A stretch of DNA of 64,000 nt, from NCBI GenBank assembly GCA_016873225.1, contig VGXS01000010.1:45913-109912 (forward strand). The letters are read 5' to 3'. The DNA comes from Planctomycetota bacterium. Lineage in GTDB: Bacteria; Planctomycetota; Planctomycetia; Gemmatales; Gemmataceae. Of the stretch, positions 18,901-24,738 are shown one piece after another; positions within the stretch are counted from its first letter, which is position 1; each line of letters starts with the position of its first letter. Position numbers and translations under genes: made by a program. The notes under the pieces were generated by a model. That model saw only the letters and a list, made by a program, of their open reading frames with translations, made no database searches and was not told where the DNA came from.

Positions 18901-19039
18901 ACGAGGCGCATTTACCCTGAAGAACGGGCCGAACTTGCTTTTCAAAAAGCGTGGCATCGGCGGTCTGGAAGTTCCCCGCGCACCTGGCGGGAATCATGAA
19001 CAGTTGCAGGGTGAGGATGGCGAATAAGGTCCGGGGCAT
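15980..19039 (-). CDS. Planctomycete cytochrome-type PSCyt1-DUF1549-DUF1553 protein with internal carbohydrate-binding-like region
   Basis: A 1019-residue secreted protein. Order: signal peptide (1-21), PSCyt1 c-type haem domain with CASCH (44-48), DUF1549 (about 150-355, with HWLDLARYADSNG), a beta-rich region about 466-590, then DUF1553 (about 715-985, ending near FCRAILASSEFIHVD). The 466-590 region starts IVLEAEKFNRGN and includes YQIDTRHAAAEARPVKMLIDG, resembling CBM6/CBM35-type beta-sandwich modules. Haem attachment is inferred from CxxCH. The ATG has AAGGGG about 7 nt upstream. It overlaps the DUF1501 gene by 11 bp and the pair forms an operon. Likely role: envelope-associated redox or polysaccharide-related function; unproven. 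Confidence 0.92.
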   Translation of the reverse strand: MPRTLFAILTLQLFMIPARCAGNFQTADATLFEKQVRPVLQGKCASCHGPEKQKSGLRVDSRAALMAGGESGPAIIPGNPDASLLLHVVEKGEPYSMPPKEKLRKEEILAIKAWIKAGAGWPGDPTGVTSKAPVPSAQSGASLWSFKPPIAPAPPKVADSGWCRSPIDRFILAGLEARGMRPAPRVARHLLVRRATIDLTGLPPTQDEVADFVNDESPDSFSRLVDRLLASPAYGERWGRHWLDLARYADSNGMDENMAHANAFRYRDWVIRAFNQDKPYDRFLTEQLAGDLLPAADPDERSRNITATGFLVIGPKMLAEDDPRKMEMDIVDEQLDTMGRAFLGMTFGCARCHDHKYDPVSTADYYALAGIFKSTKTMENFRVVAMWHERPVPENGASSLREKALTDIKVRRAELDSLIDAGFKSVKADATLNHAAAIAAGHWIESEKVSGALSPAMPAAETSGAIVLEAEKFNRGNLIRDFTSYGKDIGVVYNGGKLPNFAEYDFTTTSEGIYQIDTRHAAAEARPVKMLIDGEPVGETVAAHVTGSWTPETQKWNFAAFVSLKRAKHKLRIERNGPVPHLDKFAVVPRKDMRTTPMDLVSLAKTRNLPIGLTRAWVAWLQENKNRVPDEREIPGIIASATGPFKAAKDRDQFVRTVDKEQIEVIKSSLAKSEKELPAEPMAMSASEGSIGDLKVHLRGNYLTLGKDSPRDFPKAIETADRPKIGAGASGRLELARWITQKGHPLTSRVLVNRVWHWHFGGGLVRTPDNFGALGSRPANQPLLDWLATEFEKDGWSIKKLHQRIMNTSTYQMSCAYDGDSFRQDPDNQLFWRMNRKRMEAEVIRDGVIFVAGDLDRTTGGSLMTVGNHKYVTSTASEKFDQYHVDRRTVYLPITRSSLYEFLQAFDFADPGSSNGERVTTTVAPQALALLNSRLVNEKTLSWAAKLLSDSAATDQKRIRSVFLAAYSRPPEKPETEEAARFIAALKTRFSGDPSKASLKAWQEFCRAILASSEFIHVD

Positions 19040-19098
19040 GGGGCTTCCCCTTTGGGAATCGGCGTGTTGCTTATCCCATGGATGGTGGGCGCTAATCC

Positions 19099-19128
19099 AA
19101 TTTACAACTTGTTTTCCGCAAGGGTCAA
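19099..19128 (-). promoter_or_regulatory. Possible sigma-70-like promoter for the PSCyt1/DUF1501 operon
   Basis: Reading the minus strand, TTGACC (19128-19123) and TAAATT (19104-19099) are separated by 18 bp, about 60 bp before the ATG at 19039. The -35 box overlaps the end of the ABC permease gene. The match is by eye only and planctomycete promoters are poorly defined. Confidence 0.25.
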
Positions 19129-20183
19129 CCAGTTCCCCTTACCTTGCCGAATGAACCGCGCCTCAGCAGTTCGTCCGCGACGGTTCCAAGGAGCAGGGCG
19201 AAGCCGATCACCATGAATTCAAGGTCTGAGGGAATTCCGGCAAAAATCACCAAGCTTCGAAGCAGTGGCAGGATTGTGGTTCCCAGCGCGAGGCCCAGGA
19301 CGCTGCCTTCCCCGCCTCGCAGGCTGAATCCCCCCAGCACCGCTCCCGTGATGGCATACAACTCGAACCAATTGCCGGCGCTGGCCGGGGCGGCCGAAGG
19401 AACCTTCACAAGGAACAGGATTCCACCCAGGGCGGCAAGCGTCGAACAAATCACATAGCAGGCGACCTTGTGGGCGGAGGTGTTGATTCCCGCGTAGCGG
19501 GCGGCCTGTTCATTGAAACCAAGCGCGTAAACGCGCCTGCCGAACGCGCCGCATTCGAGCAGTAGGAAAGCCGCTGTGGCCAGCATGGCGAACAGCACCA
19601 GGGGGTTGGGAATGTCCAGCCAGACGATGCCGGTCCATTCCCCCAGGGGAATGTTGCCTTTCTGGATGGCCGTGAGCCATGCCAGGTTTTCAGGCTGGGA
19701 AAGTCCAATGTTCCGCGAGGAATCCCTGAGGATCCTCGAGCCTTCAGGCCAACCCCGGCCCAGTCCCTCGGCAAGCACATCAAATCGCACCTGGGTGAGA
19801 AGTTGTGCGAGGCCCCGATAAATAAACAGGCCGCACAATGTCACGATGAACGGTTGCAGGTTGAGTCTGGTGATCAGAAGGCCATGCACGAGGCCGATCA
19901 GGGCACCGGAAGCGAGAACCACCATGAAGGCCAGCGGGGGCGACCCATTGTTTTCAAGGATCAACCCGAATCCAACCGCTGAAAGGCAGACGACCGACCC
20001 GATGGAAAGGTCGATGCCTCCCGTCAGGATCACGAACCCGACCCCTAGGGTGAGGATTCCCCACTCTCCGATTCGCCTTTCCAGGTTTTGGTGGTTTTCC
20101 GGACTTCGGGCCTGAGGGTCGGAACTCATGAGTCCCAAATAGATGACGGCGACAACGGCGAGGACACCAAGAACCCGGTTCAT
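19125..20183 (-). CDS. ABC sugar importer permease (RbsC-like)
   Basis: The 352-residue protein is a BPD_transp_2 (ribose/xylose-type) permease with about 8-10 hydrophobic segments. Family-typical stretches are TGGIDLSIGSVV, NLQPFIVTLCG, ALGFNEQAARYAGIN and LGGFSLRGGEGSVLG. The start overlaps the ATPase stop by 4 bp (ATGA), so it is translated from the same message. It is the last gene of a binding protein-ATPase-permease operon for uptake of a sugar or related compound. A region between about residues 125 and 170 (DVLAEGLGRGW onward) is longer than in E. coli RbsC. Substrate is not deducible. Confidence 0.92.
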   Translation of the reverse strand: MNRVLGVLAVVAVIYLGLMSSDPQARSPENHQNLERRIGEWGILTLGVGFVILTGGIDLSIGSVVCLSAVGFGLILENNGSPPLAFMVVLASGALIGLVHGLLITRLNLQPFIVTLCGLFIYRGLAQLLTQVRFDVLAEGLGRGWPEGSRILRDSSRNIGLSQPENLAWLTAIQKGNIPLGEWTGIVWLDIPNPLVLFAMLATAAFLLLECGAFGRRVYALGFNEQAARYAGINTSAHKVACYVICSTLAALGGILFLVKVPSAAPASAGNWFELYAITGAVLGGFSLRGGEGSVLGLALGTTILPLLRSLVIFAGIPSDLEFMVIGFALLLGTVADELLRRGSFGKVRGTG

Positions 20184-21712
20184 GAGGCCGCCCTCCCGGA
20201 GGCAGATCCCGTGGCCAGACGCATCACGGCCTCCTCGGACATCTCATCGCGGGAAAGTTCTCCCGCGATTCTGTTTTCGTGAAGAACCAGGATCCTGTCC
20301 GAAAGTCGAAGCACTTCCTCGAGGTCGCTTGAGATCATCAGGACTCCCACTCCGCGGGCGGTCAGTTGCTCAATCATCCTGTAGATGTCGCCCTTCGCGC
20401 CGACATCAACGCCCCGGGTGGGTTCATCCAAAATCAGCACCTTCGGCTTGGCCGCTAACCACCGCGCCAAGACCACCTTCTGCTGGTTTCCGCCACTCAA
20501 TTGGCCTGCCGGTTTCGCGGGACCGGTCGTTCGGATGCCGAGTTCGGAAATGCCATCGTTGGCCATTCGGTTTTCAAGGCCCGAGGAAACGATCCCCAAA
20601 CGACTCAGGACGCGGAGGTTGGGGAGGCTGATGTTTCCCCTGATGCTTTCGGCCAGGATCAGTCCATGGTGCCGCCGGTCTTCAGGAACCAGAAACAGGC
20701 CCCGCCTGATCGCCTCGGAAGGTTTTCCCGGGACAAAGCCGGCCCCGGAGATCTCAACCCTCCCGCCAACCATTGGCCTGATGCCGTAAAGAGTCTCGGC
20801 GACCTCGGTGCGGCCGGCGCCAACCAACCCGGCCATGCAGACCACCTCTCCCTCCCGAACGGCGAAGGACACGCCGTCAGGCGCCGAACCGGCATGCCTG
20901 AGCGCCACGACCTTCAGGAGTTCTTTTCCGGATTGGGTTTGAGGTCTTTCAAGCCCGGCAAGGTCGCGTCCCACCATCAACCGCACCATCGCGTCGTGCG
21001 TGATTTCGCCACGCGAGAGTTCACCTGAATTCTTTCCGTCCCGAAGGGCGACAACCCGGTCGGCCACTCGCCTCACTTCGCTCAGGCGATGGGATATGTA
21101 GACAATGGTAACCTTACGGGATTTCAATTCCCGCATCACCTCGATCAGCCTGTCGGTCTCCCGCTGCGACAGGCTCGAAGTCGGTTCATCCATGATCAGG
21201 ACCCGGGCGTTCAGGGAGAGCGCCCGGGCGATTTCCACCAATTGTTTCTGCCCGGGCGGCAGTTGTCCCACCGGAGTTTCCGGGCGCAGGGGCGATCCGA
21301 CCTTGGCGAGCGCCTCTAGGGTGATCCGAACCGTCGCCGACCGGTCGACAAGGCCCAGCGGCCCACCCCATGTGGGTTCGCGACCCAGGACCATGTTCTC
21401 GGCTATCGATAGGTTGTCGGCCAGGTTGAGTTCCTGGTGGATCAGGACGATGCCGCGTCGGATGGCATCATCGGGGCCTTTGAGCTGGATCGGATTTCCA
21501 TCGAGATAAAGGCTTCCCGAATCAGGCCGATGGATGCCGGCCATGATTTTCATCAGGGTCGATTTTCCAGCTCCGTTCTCCCCGATCAGCGCCACAATTT
21601 CGCCTTGCCGAATGGAAAAAGCAGCGCCCGATAGCGCCTTGGCGCCGAGGAACGACTTGGAGATTTCCCGCGCTTCCAACAGGGCCACGGCGGGCTCCGC
21701 TCGGTCTGTCAC
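20180..21712 (-). CDS. ABC sugar importer ATPase, duplicated NBD (RbsA-like)
   Basis: A 510-residue double nucleotide-binding-domain ATPase. The first domain has Walker A GENGAGKST (44-52), QLPPGQKQLVEIARAL and MDEPTSSLSQRE. The second has the family-typical altered Walker A (GLVGAGRTE), the signature LSGGNQQKVVLARWL and Walker B LILDEPTRGVD. This one-functional, one-degenerate pairing is normal for RbsA/XylG/MglA. It sits 9 bp downstream of the binding-protein gene and overlaps the permease gene by 4 bp. It powers import by the neighbouring permease. Confidence 0.95.
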   Translation of the reverse strand: MTDRAEPAVALLEAREISKSFLGAKALSGAAFSIRQGEIVALIGENGAGKSTLMKIMAGIHRPDSGSLYLDGNPIQLKGPDDAIRRGIVLIHQELNLADNLSIAENMVLGREPTWGGPLGLVDRSATVRITLEALAKVGSPLRPETPVGQLPPGQKQLVEIARALSLNARVLIMDEPTSSLSQRETDRLIEVMRELKSRKVTIVYISHRLSEVRRVADRVVALRDGKNSGELSRGEITHDAMVRLMVGRDLAGLERPQTQSGKELLKVVALRHAGSAPDGVSFAVREGEVVCMAGLVGAGRTEVAETLYGIRPMVGGRVEISGAGFVPGKPSEAIRRGLFLVPEDRRHHGLILAESIRGNISLPNLRVLSRLGIVSSGLENRMANDGISELGIRTTGPAKPAGQLSGGNQQKVVLARWLAAKPKVLILDEPTRGVDVGAKGDIYRMIEQLTARGVGVLMISSDLEEVLRLSDRILVLHENRIAGELSRDEMSEEAVMRLATGSASGRAAS

Positions 21713-21721
21713 CCCGTCGCC

Positions 21722-22783
21722 TCACTTGCCCACCAGTTTTTTCAATTCATCCTGGAAGCCTTGCGCATTGTCCTTGCGGATTTCCCGATGGGGTATGCCG
21801 ATGATCCCTCCTTGGGGAATCGCGACTTCCTGGCCCTTGGCGAGCTTGGCCATCATCAGCACCGACTGGTATCCGAATTCAAACGGTTGTTGGACAACCG
21901 TGCCTTGGATTTCGCCCTTCTTGATTCCCTCGAGGGTCGCGTTGTCCTCGTCGAAGCCGACGATTTTAACCTTGCCGACGCGCTTGGCGTCCGTGACCGC
22001 GCTTAAGATGGCCGGCGGGTTGTAAGCCCAGAGTCCCACAAGGCAAAGGTCCGGCTCGTTCTGGTTCTTGGTTAGCACATCAGCGGCATTGTCCTTGGCC
22101 TTGGCTTCATTGACGCCATCGGTGTAGGTGCCGATCACCTCGTACTTGCCATACTTTTTGCCATCGGGTGTTTCCCGGAGGCCCGTGGAGGTTTCCAAGC
22201 CCTCAAGCACATCAATAACGCCTTGGCGCCGTTCGCGCGCGTTGATCGGATCAAGCATGCCGACAAAAATGGCGACCTTGCCCCCTTGCGGCATCGCCTC
22301 CAGCACCATTTTTCCCACGGAGCGTCCCGCCTGGAGGTTGGCCGTGCCCATGTAGCATTTTCGCTTGCTGTCGACGGCATCGTTGTCGACACAAATCACG
22401 GGCACTCGGGCGGCAACTTCATTGACGAATGAAGTCTGGTTCTTCGGGTCGATCACGCTGATGGCGATCGCGTTCACGCCTTGGGCCAGCAGGTCTTCGA
22501 TGATTTGCTTTTGGGTGGCTGCCGTGCCGTCTTGCGGCCTCTTGAACACCAGTTGAACTCCGGCTTCCTTTTCTCCCTTTCGGGCGCCCGCTTCAGCCAG
22601 GGTCCAAAATTCAGCGGCGTTGTTGCTCACGAACGCCACTTTGGTGCCGCCACTGGTTCCCGCGGTGCCCTTCGATTCTCCACCCGGCTTGGCCTTGCCT
22701 TCCGGGGCCGATGGGCAGCCTGTCATGGCCATCGCCAGGATCGAGAGTAGTCCTAAGCCAATCGAGCGGTTCATGTTTTTCAT
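21722..22783 (-). CDS. Sugar ABC transporter substrate-binding lipoprotein (Peripla_BP_4)
   Basis: The 353-residue protein has a lipoprotein signal (MAMTGC lipobox) and a Gly/Ser/Lys-rich linker, then the type I periplasmic binding fold: KVAFVSNNAAEFW, IIEDLLAQGVNAIAIS, VPVICVDNDAV and a late KIVGFDEDNATLEGIKKG. These resemble ribose/galactose-type binding proteins. I used the ATG at 22783; an ATG at 22798 would add five residues (MPPPG) before the signal and cannot be excluded. It heads the importer operon, which fits the usual higher need for binding protein. Ligand unknown. Confidence 0.92.
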   Translation of the reverse strand: MKNMNRSIGLGLLSILAMAMTGCPSAPEGKAKPGGESKGTAGTSGGTKVAFVSNNAAEFWTLAEAGARKGEKEAGVQLVFKRPQDGTAATQKQIIEDLLAQGVNAIAISVIDPKNQTSFVNEVAARVPVICVDNDAVDSKRKCYMGTANLQAGRSVGKMVLEAMPQGGKVAIFVGMLDPINARERRQGVIDVLEGLETSTGLRETPDGKKYGKYEVIGTYTDGVNEAKAKDNAADVLTKNQNEPDLCLVGLWAYNPPAILSAVTDAKRVGKVKIVGFDEDNATLEGIKKGEIQGTVVQQPFEFGYQSVLMMAKLAKGQEVAIPQGGIIGIPHREIRKDNAQGFQDELKKLVGK

Positions 22784-22871
22784 TCCGGGAGGAGGCATGC
22801 CATCAGTTTGGGCTTATTCCTGCAAGATAGGCGGGATCGGGCTGGTTGCAAGAAGAAACGGGGATCATGGG

Positions 22872-23567
22872 CTATTTGATGCCGGTCAATTGCTTTCGGC
22901 GTGGAGATTCCTTGTGGGCCTCGCTGCTGAGGTTGCGGCAAAGCTCAACCTCGGCCGGGTCCTGACCAGCCTGACGCAGAATCTCCCTGGCCAAGTCGAG
23001 CGGATGTTCAGCGATTCTTGACAACTTCGGGTCGAGCGCGGGGCCGGAATTACGCCTCGGCGTAAGTCGCGCCAGTTCCGCCATTCTGGTTCCGTCGGCC
23101 GGGCCGAAGGTGCCGCCACCCCGTTCAACGGGCACATCGATGGGAGACCACCGCGAGGCGGTCATCTGGCCGTTGGCGATAGGGCCGCGCTCAGCAACCG
23201 CCAGCGCCAATTCCTCGGCAATCAGCGCCGACAATTGGGCATCGGTGGTCCTGGTGGCAAGTCCTTCCGAGACATAGATTTGATATGTCTCCCTGTGAAA
23301 TATTTCCGATGCTGGGCCGCCAAGAAGGTGAAATGCGGGCCGGATTCCCAACCCCGGATTGCGATCAAGCAATTCCTTTCCCAGCCTAGCCACTCTCCGG
23401 GCTTCCGTATTGGCTTTGGAGGACTCGGCGGGCATGACCCGTTCCGCGGGGGCGGCCAGTTGTCCGGGGGGACTCAACAGGGAAACGGACGAAGATGCCG
23501 TGTTCAGGCATCCCGTGGCGATTACCGGACAAGCGCCAAGTATCATGTGGAGCGCCATGGTTCTCAT
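22872..23567 (-). CDS. Lipoprotein with M48-like segment lacking HExxH histidines
   Basis: A 231-residue protein with a short N-terminal hydrophobic stretch ending ATGC (Cys20), a probable lipobox. Residues 96-126 (QIYVSEGLATRTTDAQLSAL then IAEELALAVAER) align by eye with the edge strand and active-site helix of M48 metallopeptidases, whose helix reads GHExGH. Here the two histidines are replaced (Glu118 and Leu122) and only the glutamate (Glu119) remains, so zinc-dependent proteolysis is unlikely. The C-terminal half has no recognisable motif and is rich in Pro, Arg and Glu. It lies 88 bp upstream of the sugar importer on the same strand. The M48 relation is inference and needs structural comparison. 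Confidence 0.65.
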   Translation of the reverse strand: MRTMALHMILGACPVIATGCLNTASSSVSLLSPPGQLAAPAERVMPAESSKANTEARRVARLGKELLDRNPGLGIRPAFHLLGGPASEIFHRETYQIYVSEGLATRTTDAQLSALIAEELALAVAERGPIANGQMTASRWSPIDVPVERGGGTFGPADGTRMAELARLTPRRNSGPALDPKLSRIAEHPLDLAREILRQAGQDPAEVELCRNLSSEAHKESPRRKQLTGIK

Positions 23568-23616
23568 GTCGGCTGGATACTCGGCTTTCCGTCACGATGC
23601 CAGACGAATCAGGCCA

Positions 23617-24603
23617 TCAGTCAAATCTCAGAAGAACCTTGCCGGATTTGCCCGCTAGCGAGGCCTGGTTCATGGCTTCTGCGAACTGGGTGATCGGATA
23701 CGACGGGCCGGTTGGAGTTTTGATGATGCCAGCGGCCATGAGCTTGGCCAAGCGCCCGAACAATCGCCAAAGCGTGAGCTTGTTTTGATCCTTCATCCAT
23801 TCCGAAAGCCAGAAGCCCTGAATGCGTTTCATGCCATCCATCAATGTTCCCGGTTCCACGGGAATCGGTTGCCCCGACAGCCTGCCATAGCTGATCAAAA
23901 CCCCGTGCCTTGATAGGGACTTTAAAATCGCCGCCCCCGTTTCACCACCGATGGCATCAAGCCCGTACTGGCAAGTCCTTGGGCCGATCAGGTCCTTGAT
24001 TTGCCTTGCCAGATTTTCGCCTTCACCCACGACGATGTCCCTGGCCCCCAATTTCATCAAGGATTCGGCTTGTTCGTTCCTCCTGACCACATGGATCACG
24101 CCAAAACCCAAATACTTCGATAATCCATGGATCATTTGCCCGACAGCGCCAGCGGCGGCCGATTGCACGACGAGGTCAAGAGGGCCCAACCTGAGGACAT
24201 TTCTGGCAATGGCCCATGCTGTTGCCGGGTTTACAAAGAAACTGGCGGCTTGGTCGTCCGGGATCGAATCTGGAATCGGAATGGCTCGGATGGCGGGAAT
24301 CAGGCATTGCTCCGCCCAAGCGCCTCCATCGGCCGCGATCACGGCGACTCGCCTTCCCATGACCCGCCATGCCAGCGGACCCTTGCCTGACAAAACGCGC
24401 CCAACCCCTTCGAATCCGGGAACAAATGGAAGGGAAGGTTGGCGGCCGTATTTGTTTTGGATGGTCAATAAATCGGAAGGATTGACCGGGCTGGCCATCA
24501 TGCGAACCACCACCTGTCCCCATGCGGGCGCTGGTTCCGGCACCGTTTGGATTTCCAGCGACTCGGCGGGTGAACCCCAGGCCTTGCAAACAAGCGCTCG
24601 CAT
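23617..24603 (-). CDS. MECR/Etr1-like 2-enoyl thioester reductase (MDR superfamily)
   Basis: This 328-residue medium-chain dehydrogenase/reductase lacks the zinc-binding residues of alcohol dehydrogenases. Its N-terminus resembles the mitochondrial MECR/Etr1 group: SPAESLEIQTVPEP, NPSDLLTIQNKYG with Tyr52 at the catalytic tyrosine position, FVPGFEGVGRV, and a nucleotide-binding region with AAAGAVGQMIHGLSKYLG. Members reduce trans-2-enoyl thioesters with NADPH in fatty-acid synthesis; a quinone-reductase-like activity is the main alternative. The ATG at 24603 begins the conserved MRALVCKAWG; the open frame upstream is antisense to the promoter side of the TolC gene. It is divergent from the TolC-like gene across 135 bp. 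Confidence 0.88.
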   Translation of the reverse strand: MRALVCKAWGSPAESLEIQTVPEPAPAWGQVVVRMMASPVNPSDLLTIQNKYGRQPSLPFVPGFEGVGRVLSGKGPLAWRVMGRRVAVIAADGGAWAEQCLIPAIRAIPIPDSIPDDQAASFFVNPATAWAIARNVLRLGPLDLVVQSAAAGAVGQMIHGLSKYLGFGVIHVVRRNEQAESLMKLGARDIVVGEGENLARQIKDLIGPRTCQYGLDAIGGETGAAILKSLSRHGVLISYGRLSGQPIPVEPGTLMDGMKRIQGFWLSEWMKDQNKLTLWRLFGRLAKLMAAGIIKTPTGPSYPITQFAEAMNQASLAGKSGKVLLRFD

Positions 24604-24738
24604 TCGATGACTCCAGCTGAAGAAAGACTCCAAGCATATGTTTAGGAAATGGCCGAGTGTTAATTCGGGCGGTCTTTGCGGCCGATAACGATTGTGCCGA
24701 ACGCTCCGTTGCTTTCGGTCTGGCTTTGGATCTCCCCC

